Positions 51,073-60,102 of a stretch of 64,000 nucleotides of DNA are shown piece after piece; the first letter of the stretch is position 1; the number at the start of each line of letters is the position of its first letter. The notes under the pieces are model-generated. The model was given only the letters and a program-made list of their open reading frames with translations, had not been told where the DNA came from and ran no database searches. The stretch spans positions 9,296 through 73,295 of the forward strand of contig JBHJOP010000006.1 in NCBI GenBank assembly GCA_050329575.1. The letters are read 5' to 3'. Source of the DNA: JAUXFS01 sp050329575. Its GTDB lineage: Bacteria; Pseudomonadota; Alphaproteobacteria; Rhodospirillales; Defluviicoccaceae. The translations under genes and the position numbers were made by a program.

Positions 51073-53409
51073 TCACCCGCATTTGGAGTAGCCGCAGCTG
51101 GTGCAGGTGTCGCAGTCTTCCTGGCGGATCAGGGTGGGCGCGCCGCACTTGGGACAGCTGCGGAACCGGGTGGGGGCGACGTCGCCGACCGCCTTGCGGG
51201 CCTTCTCGGTCATCGCCTCGCCGCGGGCGCCGGGCGCGGGCAGGAAGCCGATGCCGATCATATGCTGTTCGATCACCCCGCCGATCGCCGCCAGCAGCGA
51301 CGGCACGTAGCGCCCGCCGACCCACTGGCCGCCGCGCGGGTCGAACACCGCCTTCAGCTCCTCGACCACGAACGAGACGTCGCCGCCGCGGCGGAACACC
51401 GCCGAAATCATCCGGGTGAGCGCCACCGTCCAGGCGTAGTGCTCCATGTTCTTGGAGTTGATGAACACCTCGAACGGGCGGCGACGGCCGTCCTGGACGA
51501 TGTCGTTGAGGGTGATGTAGATGGCGTGGTCGCTCTCCGGCCATCGCACCTTGTAGGTGCTGCCCGGCAACGCCTCCGGGCGGTCGAGGGGCCGGAACAT
51601 CTGGACGATGGCGCCGGAATCGCCGAGGTCCTTCGGCTTCGCCTTGACCGCCGGGGCTTCCAGCGGCAGCTCCGGCTGCGCCGCCGCCGGCGCCGCCCCG
51701 GTGTCCCTGACCTCCAGCACCGCGCCGGTGACCTCGTTCGGCCGGTAGGTGGTGCAGCCCTTGCAGCCGAGCTCGTAGGCCTGGGCGTAGATGTCCTTGA
51801 AGTCGTCGAACGAGATGCCCTCGGGACAGTTGATGGTCTTGGAGATCGAACTGTCGATGTACTTCTGGACGGCGGCCTGCATCACCAGGTGGTCGTTGGG
51901 ACTGAGCGACTGGGCATCGACGAAGCAGTCCGGAAGCGGGGTCGCCTCACCCTTGAGCCGGCGGAACAGGCGATAGGCGTAGTCGGTGACCTCTTCCTCG
52001 CGACGGCTGCCGTCCGGCATCAGCACATGGCGGGCGTACTTGAAGCTGAACACCGGTTCCAGGCCGGAGGACACGTTGTCGGCGAACAGCGAGATGGTCC
52101 CGGTCGGCGCCACCGAGGTCAGGAGGCCGTTGCGGATGCCGTGGGCGGCGATCGCCGTCCGCACGTCCTCCTCCAGCGCCGAGACGGTCTCGCCGGCCAG
52201 GTACCGGTCGCGATCGAACAGCGGAAACGCGCCCTTTTCGCGGGCGAGATCGGCGGAGGCCAGATAGGCGGCACGGCGGATCGTCCGCATCCAGCCTTCG
52301 GTCAGCCGCACCGCCTCATGGCCCCCGTAGCGGGCGCCGCACAGGATCAGCGCATCGGCGAGCCCGGTGATGCCGAGACCGATCCGGCGTTTGGTGCGGG
52401 CCTCGTGCTCGTGCTCGGGCAGCGGAAAGCGCGACACCTCGATGACGTTGTCCATCATCCGCACCGCGGTCGCGACCAGCGCCGACAGCGTGTCGGGCTC
52501 GATGCCGGCCTCGGCCTCGAACGGCCGCTCGACCAGGCGGGCGAGGTTGATCGAGCCGAGCAGGCAGGTCCCGTAGGGCGGCAGCGGCTGCTCGCCACAC
52601 GGGTTGGTGGCGTGGATGGTCTCGCAATAGGAGAGGTTGTTGAGGCGGTTGATGCGGTCGATGAACACCACCCCCGGCTCGGCGTAGGCGTAGGTGGCGC
52701 GCATGATCCGGTCCCACAACTCGCGGGCCGGCAGGCTCTTGTAGGCGACGCCGCCGAAGGTGAGCGGCCACGGCGCGTCCTCCTTGACGGCCTGCATGAA
52801 GGCGTCGGTGACCAGCACCGACAGGTTGAACATCCGCAGCCGCCCGGGCTCCCGCTTGGCCTCGATGAACGCCTCGATGTCCGGGTGGTCGCAGCGCATC
52901 ACCGCCATCATCGCGCCGCGCCGCGAGCCGGCGCTCATGATCGTCCGGCACATCGCGTCCCAGACGTCCATGAACGACAGCGGCCCCGAGGCGTCGGCCC
53001 CGACCCCCAGCACCGGCGCGCCCTTCGGCCGCAGGCTGGAGAAGTCGTAACCGATGCCGCCGCCCTGCTGCATGGTCAGCGCCGCCTGCTTGAGATGCTC
53101 GAAGATGCCGGTCATGTCGTCGGGGATGTCGCCCATGACGAAGCAGTTGAACAGCGTCACCCGGCGCTTCGACCCGGCCCCGGAGAGGATCCGTCCTGCC
53201 GGCAGAAAGCGGAAATCCTCCATCGCCTCGAAGAACCGCCGCTGCCACGCCGCCGGCTCCCGCTCGGGCCGGGCCAACTCGGCGGCCACCCGCATCCAGC
53301 TGTCGGCGATGGTCTTGTCCACCGGCTGACCGTCGACCGTCTTCAGCCGGTACTTCATGTCCCAGATCTGCTGTGAAACGGGGGCGACCTGCATGGTCCG
53401 AGCCTTCAT
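51073..53409 (-). CDS. nrdJ: Vitamin B12-dependent (class II) ribonucleotide reductase
   Basis: Protein of 778 aa making deoxyribonucleotides with adenosylcobalamin. It has an active-site Cys in FNCFVMGDIPDD, finger-loop NPCGEQPLPPYGTCLLGSIN, the GGGIGYDFSSLRP block, VAPTGTISLFADNVSSG and a C-terminal zinc ribbon (CPKCG, CDTCTSCGYSKC) used for thiol re-reduction. Oxygen-independent operation suits varying aeration. ATG 53409 directly abuts GGAGGG, unusually close; ATG 53394 is 16 nt away, so the true start is uncertain. A good promoter lies upstream at 53469-53497. Confidence 0.95.
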   Translation of the reverse strand: MKARTMQVAPVSQQIWDMKYRLKTVDGQPVDKTIADSWMRVAAELARPEREPAAWQRRFFEAMEDFRFLPAGRILSGAGSKRRVTLFNCFVMGDIPDDMTGIFEHLKQAALTMQQGGGIGYDFSSLRPKGAPVLGVGADASGPLSFMDVWDAMCRTIMSAGSRRGAMMAVMRCDHPDIEAFIEAKREPGRLRMFNLSVLVTDAFMQAVKEDAPWPLTFGGVAYKSLPARELWDRIMRATYAYAEPGVVFIDRINRLNNLSYCETIHATNPCGEQPLPPYGTCLLGSINLARLVERPFEAEAGIEPDTLSALVATAVRMMDNVIEVSRFPLPEHEHEARTKRRIGLGITGLADALILCGARYGGHEAVRLTEGWMRTIRRAAYLASADLAREKGAFPLFDRDRYLAGETVSALEEDVRTAIAAHGIRNGLLTSVAPTGTISLFADNVSSGLEPVFSFKYARHVLMPDGSRREEEVTDYAYRLFRRLKGEATPLPDCFVDAQSLSPNDHLVMQAAVQKYIDSSISKTINCPEGISFDDFKDIYAQAYELGCKGCTTYRPNEVTGAVLEVRDTGAAPAAAQPELPLEAPAVKAKPKDLGDSGAIVQMFRPLDRPEALPGSTYKVRWPESDHAIYITLNDIVQDGRRRPFEVFINSKNMEHYAWTVALTRMISAVFRRGGDVSFVVEELKAVFDPRGGQWVGGRYVPSLLAAIGGVIEQHMIGIGFLPAPGARGEAMTEKARKAVGDVAPTRFRSCPKCGAPTLIRQEDCDTCTSCGYSKCG

Positions 53410-53468
53410 CCCTCCGAGATCGCTCGCCGATGTCCGGGCGAGCGGGTTACCGGGTCCCTCTCGGCGCG

Positions 53469-53497
53469 ACTGTAAGCGGCGCACGGCATCGCGTCAA
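53469..53497 (-). promoter_or_regulatory. Promoter of nrdJ
   Basis: Minus strand TTGACG (53492-53497), 17-bp spacer, TACAGT (53469-53474). Transcription would begin near 53462. No adenosylcobalamin riboswitch or NrdR box was recognised between it and the start. Confidence 0.75.
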
Positions 53498-53582
53498 CGA
53501 CAAGTGTTCCTGTTATGTTTCCACCCTTTCGTCCCCCGCGCACGCGCGGCGATCGCCGTTGAAGATCAGGCCGTTGCCGGGG

Positions 53583-54347
53583 TTATTCCCGGCTTTGCAG
53601 GGACCCGGCGGAGACGTTGTCCACAGCGCCGTCGGCGATCGCCCGCCGCCGCAGCCGTTCGGCGGCGGTCTCGATCCGCTCCGCCAGCGCCGCCAGAAAG
53701 GCACGGCGTTCCAGGCCCTTCGGCATCGGCGGCAGGAATTCGAGGGTGATCACCCCGGGCGACTTGCGGAAGCTACGCCGGGCCCAGAAGACGCCGGAGT
53801 TGAGCGCCGCCGGAACCACCGCCGCGCCGCAGTCGGCGTCGAGGACGGCGATGCCCGGCTGATAGCGCCGCGAGCGGCCGGGGGCGGTCCGGGTCCCCTC
53901 GGGGAACAGGACGATCTGGCTGCCGGCGGCCAACGCCCGCTCGGCCGCCGGCACCATCTCCTTCAGGGCGCGGTAGCCGGCCGACCGATCGACGCCGACG
54001 CAGCCGGCCTTGCGCAGGTACCAGCCGAGGAACGGCACCCGGAACAGCTCGCGCTTGAGCACGAACACCGGATCCGGCAGCACCAGGTGGAAGATCAGGG
54101 TGTCCCACGCCGACTGGTGCTTGGCGGCGACGACGACCGGGCCCGAAGGCAGATGGTGACCACCCTCGATCCGGTAGCGCAGCCCGCAGGTGACCGCGAG
54201 CCACCACATCAACCCGCGGATCCAGAACCGTGCCGCCCGCTGAATGGCGTGCCGCGGCGCGACCAGCAGCGGCAGGTAGAGGATCGACAGCCCCCCGGTC
54301 CAGATCAGCGCGCCGACCGCGAACAGGAATGATCGAACCGCGATCAT
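53583..54347 (-). CDS. plsC: 1-acyl-sn-glycerol-3-phosphate acyltransferase
   Basis: Protein of 254 aa that acylates lysophosphatidic acid in phospholipid synthesis. N-terminal hydrophobic helices (FLFAVGALIWTGGLSILYLP) precede the acyltransferase block with AKHQSAWDTL (HX4D) and FPEGTRTAPG. ATG 54347 overlaps the ydcF stop (ATGA). It ends the ftsE-ftsX-ydcF-plsC operon; nrdJ follows after 173 bp with its own promoter. Confidence 0.92.
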   Translation of the reverse strand: MIAVRSFLFAVGALIWTGGLSILYLPLLVAPRHAIQRAARFWIRGLMWWLAVTCGLRYRIEGGHHLPSGPVVVAAKHQSAWDTLIFHLVLPDPVFVLKRELFRVPFLGWYLRKAGCVGVDRSAGYRALKEMVPAAERALAAGSQIVLFPEGTRTAPGRSRRYQPGIAVLDADCGAAVVPAALNSGVFWARRSFRKSPGVITLEFLPPMPKGLERRAFLAALAERIETAAERLRRRAIADGAVDNVSAGSLQSRE

Positions 54348-54985
54348 CGTGTCGTCAAGTCCGCCCGCCGGTGCAGCCACGCCAGCACGAACTTGTGGTA
54401 TTCGCCGATGATCAATGCCGTCGTCCCCGGCCACAACCACCAGCGCTGGTGCTTGACGTGATCGGGGAACACCGGGTGGGGGAGCACCGTCGCCTCCGGG
54501 AGGGCGAAGCGGAACTCCAGCAGGCTGCGCGGCATGTGGTAGCTGGCGGTCACCAGCCGAAGCGAGCGCAAGCCGTTGGCGCGCATCCAGGCGGCGGTCT
54601 CGACCGCGTTGCCGGCGGTATCCAGGGCGCCGTGGCCGGTCTCGATGCGCCCGCTCAGATCCTCCGCCGGGGCCGCCACCGTCTTCAGGAGCCCGCCGAC
54701 ATCGACGCTCTCGTGGACCCCCGAGACGAACGCCCGCGCCGCCTTGTTCTCGGCCAGCAGCCCGAGCCCGGTGCTCAGCCGTTCGGTGCCCCCGGTCAGC
54801 ACCACGATGGCATCGGTGGGGGTGTCGGCGTCGGCGACGTGCTCGGGGATGGCGGCGGCGAAGCGCACCAGGCCGTAGACCCAGCCGCCGGCCGCCAGCA
54901 CCAGCACGACCAGGAGGACGACCCCCACCCGGCCGCGGCGGGATAGGCGACTGGATGTGGCGTGCGGAGTCGGTCGGCTGGTCAC
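54344..54985 (-). CDS. YdcF/SanA-like DUF218 protein
   Basis: Protein of 213 aa. One N-terminal membrane segment (VGVVLLVVLVLAAGGWVYGL) is followed by the DUF218 domain: DAIVVLTGGTERLSTGLGLL, FVSGVHESVDV, and LRLVTASYHMPRSLLEF. Relatives (SanA, YdcF, ElyC) act in envelope biogenesis or vancomycin resistance; one may bind SAM. GTG 54985 overlaps the ftsX stop, and the stop overlaps plsC, so all are co-translated. Confidence 0.88.
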   Translation of the reverse strand: MTSRPTPHATSSRLSRRGRVGVVLLVVLVLAAGGWVYGLVRFAAAIPEHVADADTPTDAIVVLTGGTERLSTGLGLLAENKAARAFVSGVHESVDVGGLLKTVAAPAEDLSGRIETGHGALDTAGNAVETAAWMRANGLRSLRLVTASYHMPRSLLEFRFALPEATVLPHPVFPDHVKHQRWWLWPGTTALIIGEYHKFVLAWLHRRADLTTR

Positions 54986-55863
54986 GGCGTCCGAGCCAGG
55001 GTGCGCATCACCGTCGTCCGGGCGGTCAGCATGGCGATCGCCGCCACCGCGATCGGCAGCGCCGCCAGCAACAGCCAATGGGCCGGTGCGAGGGCGAGGT
55101 CGGGTAAGGATTCGCCCAGCATCCGCGCCGCCAGCCGGTCGATGCCGACCAGGGTCGCCACGCCCAGCAGCAGCCCGATCACCCCTCCCCTCAACCCCAG
55201 CGCCAGCGCCCGATCGGCGAACTGCCCGGCGACGAACGCGTCCTGCGCCCCGATCAGATGCAGAACCTCGACGGTGTCGAGATGGATCACCAGCGCCGAA
55301 CGGGTCGCAGACACCACCGTGCCGGCAACCACCCCCGCGATCAGCGTCAGGGCGAGCACGGCGACCATGTCGACCGTGCGGGCGACCCGGAGCAGGTGCG
55401 CCGACCGCGAACGATGGTCGTCGACCACCGCCCCGGGAACCGCTCCGGCCAGACGCGCCGCCAGCAGATCCGCGTCGAGGTCGATCCCGGGCCGCAACCG
55501 GACGTCGATCAGGCGCGGCAGCGGCAGCTCCCGGGCGACGTCGGTCGGACCCAGCCAGGGCTCGAGCAGGGCGGCCACCTGCGAGTCGGGGATCGGTCGC
55601 GCATCGGCCACCCCCGGCGTCGCACGCAGGACCGCGAGGGCCGCATCCCGGTTGCGGGCGTCGGCCTCGGCGCTGTCGGCGGCGGCGATCTCCACCGTGA
55701 GGACGTCGGCGAGGCCCTGCTGCCATCGCCGGGCGACGTCATCGATGACCAGCACGCCGGCGAGGGCGACAACCGCGAGGTAGACCATGAACGCGATCAG
55801 CCACGGCAGGAACCGGTCGAGCGGATCGCGATCGAGCGCCAGCACGGATTGACGGGTCGCCAT
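54982..55863 (-). CDS. ftsX: Cell division protein FtsX
   Basis: Protein of 293 aa with four membrane helices: one N-terminal (FLPWLIAFMVYLAVVALAGV), a periplasmic domain (about 45-160), and three C-terminal helices (VAVLALTLIAGVVAGTVV, LRGGVIGLLLGVATLVG, LLLAALPIAVAAIAML). It pairs with FtsE to regulate peptidoglycan hydrolysis at septation. It starts immediately after the ftsE stop. Confidence 0.93.
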   Translation of the reverse strand: MATRQSVLALDRDPLDRFLPWLIAFMVYLAVVALAGVLVIDDVARRWQQGLADVLTVEIAAADSAEADARNRDAALAVLRATPGVADARPIPDSQVAALLEPWLGPTDVARELPLPRLIDVRLRPGIDLDADLLAARLAGAVPGAVVDDHRSRSAHLLRVARTVDMVAVLALTLIAGVVAGTVVSATRSALVIHLDTVEVLHLIGAQDAFVAGQFADRALALGLRGGVIGLLLGVATLVGIDRLAARMLGESLPDLALAPAHWLLLAALPIAVAAIAMLTARTTVMRTLARTP

Positions 55864-56589
55864 TCAGGCGATGCCTTCGACCGCCGTCGACGGGGGCGTC
55901 GATCGCAGCGTTCCCCGCTCCATCCACAGCCGTGGACGGCCGATGCGGTCGGCGAGGGCGTGGTTGTGGGTGGCGAGAACCACCGTGGTGCCGCCCCGGT
56001 TGAGTTCCTCGAACAGGTGGGTGAGCCGGGCCGCGATGCGGTCGTCGACGTTGCCGGTCGGCTCGTCGCCGAGCAGCAGGCGCGGCCGCCCGACGACCGC
56101 GCGGGCGATGGCGACGAGCTGCTGCTGGCCGCCCGACAGCGCCCGCGGCAGCGCGTCCCGCTGCTTGTCGAGACCGATCCAGTTCAAGACCGCGGTCACG
56201 GTTTCCAGCACGTCCTCCTCGTCGCGGCCGGCGATCCTGAGCGGCAGCGCCACGTTGTCGAGAACGGAGAGGTGATCGAGCAGGCGGAAGTCCTGAAACA
56301 CCACGCCGATCTGTCGGCGCAGGGCCGGCCGCCGTGCCCGCGGCACCGCCGCGAGATCGTCGCCGAACAGGGTGATCCGCCCGGCGGTCGGCCGCAATGC
56401 CAGGTACATCAGCCGCAACACCGTCGTCTTGCCGGCACCGCTCGGTCCGATCAGGACGCGGAAGGCGCCGTCCGCGAGCACGAACGACACCTTGTCCACG
56501 ACCGCCGGGCCGCCGGGATAGGCGACGGCCACGTCCTCGAACCGGACGGCGACGCCGCCCCCCTCGACCGTGTCCCTGGTGCCGTCCAA
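55864..56589 (-). CDS. ftsE: Cell division ATP-binding protein FtsE
   Basis: Protein of 241 aa: Walker A GPSGAGKTT, Q-loop VFQDFRLLDHLSV, signature ALSGGQQQLVAIARAV, Walker B LLLGDEPTGNVD and the switch His in LATHNHAL. FtsEX is an ABC-type activator of amidases at the divisome. TTG 56589 is chosen because GAGGAG sits three bases before it. First gene of the operon; the DUF3426 gene diverges from it with 95 bp between. Confidence 0.93.
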   Translation of the reverse strand: MDGTRDTVEGGGVAVRFEDVAVAYPGGPAVVDKVSFVLADGAFRVLIGPSGAGKTTVLRLMYLALRPTAGRITLFGDDLAAVPRARRPALRRQIGVVFQDFRLLDHLSVLDNVALPLRIAGRDEEDVLETVTAVLNWIGLDKQRDALPRALSGGQQQLVAIARAVVGRPRLLLGDEPTGNVDDRIAARLTHLFEELNRGGTTVVLATHNHALADRIGRPRLWMERGTLRSTPPSTAVEGIA

Positions 56590-56684
56590 TCACTCCTCTC
56601 CGGTCAACCGGCGCTCCCGGCCGCGGCTTGCGTCGGTGGAACCGGAAGCCTATAACCGCGAGAGCTTATCACAATCCACCGGCG

Positions 56685-57617
56685 ATGATCATAACCTGTC
56701 CGCGCTGCGCGACACGCTACGCCGTCGACCCCACGTCCCTCGGCGCCCGCGGCCGCACGGTCGCGTGCTCCAGCTGCGGGCATCGATGGCATCAGCGGGC
56801 GGCCGACGCCGCGGCGGCAGTGCCGTCCACGCCCTCGATACCGCCGGCGGCGGACACCGGGCCACCATCACCGCGGCGCCGACCGTTAGCCGATCCGACC
56901 GCCGCGACGCAAGCGCCGCCGGCGCGCGTGCCCGCCGCAGAAAGCATGCCGCCGCTCCACGCCGGACGGTCGGCCGAGCCCGTCCCTGCCGCTCCGCCGA
57001 TCGCCGAGCCCCCCGCCGAGTTCCCCGCCGAGCCCACCGCCGAGCCCGCCGCCGACCGCATCGAAGCCGCCACCGACCCGCCGTTCGGCGACGAGAATCG
57101 CGAGCCGATTCCGGCGGTGCTGACGGCCACCCGCAGCGACGTGCGGAAACCGCCGCCGGCCCGACGGCGGGCCGTGTCCGGGGGAGCCATCGCCGCGCTT
57201 GCGGTCGGCGGAGCGCTGCTCCTCGCCGCGGTGCTGATGTTCGCCCGCGAATCGATCGTCGCCGCCCTCCCCGCGGCGGCGGGGGTCTATGCCGCGCTCG
57301 GTCTCGGCGCCGACGCCGTCGGCGAGGGCCTGGACATCCGCGACGTCCGCTCCGACCGCCAATCCGCCGTCGACGGCGAGGCGTTGGTGGTCGCCGGCGT
57401 CGTCGCCAACATCGCGGATGGTCCGCGGGAGCTGCCGCTGATCCGGGTGGCGCTGTTCGATGCCGACGACGAGGAGCTGCAGTCCATCACCGTATCGCCG
57501 GACCGGCCGGCGTTGCCGCCGGGCGAGACCCTCGCCTTCACCGCCCGGCTCGACAATCCGATGGCGACGGCCCGGCGCATCAAAGTCACCTTCGCCCCCC
57601 GCAACGGCGACTCCTGA
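56685..57617 (+). CDS. Zinc-ribbon DUF3426 membrane protein
   Basis: Protein of 310 aa. The N-terminus is an MJ0042-type zinc ribbon (MIITCPRCATRYAV and CSSCGHRWH). A proline/alanine-rich linker of ~120 residues follows, then one membrane helix (GGAIAALAVGGALLLAAVLMF, near 168-188), then a DUF3426-like beta domain (LVVAGVVANIADGPRELPLI, SPDRPALPPGETLAFTARLD). ATG 56685 begins the ribbon. It lies divergent from ftsE; the same pairing is common in alphaproteobacteria. Function unknown. Confidence 0.87.
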   Translation: MIITCPRCATRYAVDPTSLGARGRTVACSSCGHRWHQRAADAAAAVPSTPSIPPAADTGPPSPRRRPLADPTAATQAPPARVPAAESMPPLHAGRSAEPVPAAPPIAEPPAEFPAEPTAEPAADRIEAATDPPFGDENREPIPAVLTATRSDVRKPPPARRRAVSGGAIAALAVGGALLLAAVLMFARESIVAALPAAAGVYAALGLGADAVGEGLDIRDVRSDRQSAVDGEALVVAGVVANIADGPRELPLIRVALFDADDEELQSITVSPDRPALPPGETLAFTARLDNPMATARRIKVTFAPRNGDS

Positions 57618-57642
57618 CGGGGGACCGGCGACCGCCCTCCGC

Positions 57643-60102
57643 TCAGAAACGCCGCAGCAGCCGCTCGATGTAGTCCCGTTCCGGCAGCGGTCGGTCGCGT
57701 TCGCCGGCGCGGCGCCGGAGTTCCCGCAGGATCTCCTCGGCGCGATGGACGCTGGCGCGATCCGGGATCTCGAGGGGACCGGCGCCGAAGCCCCGGTCGC
57801 CGTTGCCCGGCGACCGCCCGAACACGTCGCTGCCGTGTCCGTCGCCCCCGCCCCCCTCCCCCATCGGCAGTCCGGCCATCCCGCCGAGCCGGCGGCCCAT
57901 CGCCGCGGCGGCGTCCTGCAGCGCCCGGTCGAGGCGCTCCACCGCTTGCCCCTGTTCCTCCACCGCCGCCCCGAGACGATCGCCCCGCAGGGCGTCGACG
58001 GCGCCGCGCATCGCGCGCTCGGCCTCGCCCACCGGCACCGGAATCTCCCCCAGGAATCCGTCGAGTCTCAGCATCTGTTCGCCCAGGTCGCGCCGCAACG
58101 CCTCCTGCGCCGCGGCGGCGCCGTCCGATGGTGCCCCCTCCCCCGCTCCGCCCCCGTCCGGCGCGGCGGGCGGCGCCTGCCAGCGGCGGAAGGTCTGGTC
58201 GAGCAATGCCCGCTGCCGCTGCCCGAGCTCGCGCAGGCCCTGCATCAGCCGGTGCGCCTCCATCAGCTCGCGGCGCGGTCCGGCCGCATCGAAGCCCTGG
58301 CGGAGCCCGTCGAGGATCCGCTGCAGTTCGGTCAGGACCTGACGGGCCGCATCTCGCGCGCCGGTGCGGGCGAGCTGGCGCATGGTCTCGATCAGCGCCC
58401 GGAGATCATCCGATCGCAGCATCTCGGACGTCATCGCCGGATCGACCGCGGGCATGCGCTCGCCGCGACGGACCAGTTCCGACGCCATCGCCGCCAGGTA
58501 CCGGTCGAGCGCCTGCTGCAACGCGCTCGTCAGCCGTTCGATCTCCTCGTCGTCGGCACCGCGGCGCAGGGCCTCCCAGAGCTGCTCGCGGGCCTCGCGC
58601 GTCGCGCGCTCGGCGGCGGGCACGTTGCCCTCCTCGATCCGGAGCGCGGTGTCCCACAGCAGACGGCGGACACTGCCCCCCGCTTCGACGCTCGTGTCAC
58701 GGAGCAATCGCGCCGCCGCCACCGCCAGCGCCAGCGAGACGACGGTGTCGTCGGCGAACCGCGCGGGCGCCGAGCCGAGCCGCATCAGCGCGTGGGCGAC
58801 CCGGACGCGGACCGTCCGCGCGTCGTCCTTCAGGCGCTTGCGCTCGGCGACGATCGCCCGCGCGACGGGATGAGAGAAGGTCTTCTCCGGCAGCACCACA
58901 TCGACGACGTCGCTGGTTCCGATCTGCCCGCCGGTGTCCCTCGCCTCGAGATGCAGCCGCGTCGGCTCGCCCGCCAGCGGATGGGCGGCGAGGTCGTGCA
59001 GGCCGCTGCCCTGCACCGACGTCGCCGGCGCCAGGGGCAGCGAGATCCGGATCGGTCGGCCATCGGCCGTCGACGCCCCGTCGCCGTCGGCCCCGCGGAC
59101 CACCAGGATGACGTCGTCGACGCCGTAGTCGTCGAACGCCTCGAACGCCACCGCGACGAGCGCGCCCGGCGTGGTGTGCGGAGGATCGGCGAAGGCGACG
59201 ACGGGCGGAAGGTCGCCGGTCACCCGCAACGACCACGCGGCGAGGTCGCGGCGGCCGGACCGCACCGCCAGACGATCGCCGTCCGCGATCACCGCCTCGG
59301 CGCGGTAGGTCGACGACCGGGCTCCCTCCTCCAGGGCCACGAACGCCGTCTCGTGATCGCCGACCACCAGCGCCGGTGCCGTCCCGACGCCGGCGGCGCG
59401 GGCCAGGACGGTGCTGCCGCGCGGCACCTCCACCACCGGATCGGCCCTGACGTCGTCGCCGCGGGCGGCGTCGAGAAACAGCGGTGCGGCGCCGGTGTGG
59501 ACGGGTGGCGTGATCCAGAGCTCCAGGATCACCGGCCCCAGCGAGCCGGCGGCGAACTGCGGGACGAGAGCCCGCGCGAAGCGCGGACCGGCGTCGCCGG
59601 CCCCGGCCGCCAGGCCGACGGCGAGCAGCAGCACCACGCCGGCGCGGATCCCCCACGGTTCCCGCCGCGCCATGCCGGGCGCCGGCGGGCGGAGTGTCAG
59701 GCGTTCCGCGGCCGCCGCCATCCGCCGCAGGTGCGCCTCCCAGAGCCGCCGCGCGGCGGGGGTTTCGGCGCCGACCGCCAGCCGATCGTCCAACGCCGCC
59801 AGCGGCCGGTGCTCGAGGCCGCTGTCGCGCTCCAGGCGGCGGCGGGCGGCGGCCGCGTCCGCCGGCCCCAGGTGCCTCCCCGCGTGGCGCAGGGCGACGA
59901 CCAGGGCGACCACGAAGGCGGCCAGAACCAGCGCATGCACCGGCGGCGGCAGCGCCGGCAGAAGGTCGAGAAGCGCGACCGCGACGAGCACCCCGCCGAT
60001 CGCCGCCACCGGCCACAGCCCGGGCCACAAGCGCTCCCAGACCAGCACCGCGCCGGCCAGCCCCAGCAACAGACGATAGCGCCGGGGCGTGCGGCCGGTC
60101 AC
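57643..60102 (-). CDS. DUF4175/TIGR02302 membrane protein
   Basis: Protein of 819 aa. N-terminal membrane helices (about residues 10-75 and one near 150-165), then an Ig-like periplasmic region (VILELWITPPVHTGAAPLFL, FEAFDDYGVDDVILVV), then a long alanine/arginine/glutamate-rich helical part predicted to coil and a Gly-rich segment (GEGGGGDGHG). It ends AEEILRELRRRAGE then RDRPLPERDYIERLLRRF, the conserved end of this family. GTG 60102 overlaps the lysA stop. Function is unknown; constant linkage to lysA in alphaproteobacteria suggests an envelope role. Confidence 0.85.
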   Translation of the reverse strand: MTGRTPRRYRLLLGLAGAVLVWERLWPGLWPVAAIGGVLVAVALLDLLPALPPPVHALVLAAFVVALVVALRHAGRHLGPADAAAARRRLERDSGLEHRPLAALDDRLAVGAETPAARRLWEAHLRRMAAAAERLTLRPPAPGMARREPWGIRAGVVLLLAVGLAAGAGDAGPRFARALVPQFAAGSLGPVILELWITPPVHTGAAPLFLDAARGDDVRADPVVEVPRGSTVLARAAGVGTAPALVVGDHETAFVALEEGARSSTYRAEAVIADGDRLAVRSGRRDLAAWSLRVTGDLPPVVAFADPPHTTPGALVAVAFEAFDDYGVDDVILVVRGADGDGASTADGRPIRISLPLAPATSVQGSGLHDLAAHPLAGEPTRLHLEARDTGGQIGTSDVVDVVLPEKTFSHPVARAIVAERKRLKDDARTVRVRVAHALMRLGSAPARFADDTVVSLALAVAAARLLRDTSVEAGGSVRRLLWDTALRIEEGNVPAAERATREAREQLWEALRRGADDEEIERLTSALQQALDRYLAAMASELVRRGERMPAVDPAMTSEMLRSDDLRALIETMRQLARTGARDAARQVLTELQRILDGLRQGFDAAGPRRELMEAHRLMQGLRELGQRQRALLDQTFRRWQAPPAAPDGGGAGEGAPSDGAAAAQEALRRDLGEQMLRLDGFLGEIPVPVGEAERAMRGAVDALRGDRLGAAVEEQGQAVERLDRALQDAAAAMGRRLGGMAGLPMGEGGGGDGHGSDVFGRSPGNGDRGFGAGPLEIPDRASVHRAEEILRELRRRAGERDRPLPERDYIERLLRRF

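Noticed and set aside
53410..53582. Adenosylcobalamin riboswitch or NrdR boxes ahead of nrdJ
   Set aside because: The gap is too short for the riboswitch, and no matching box sequence was found.
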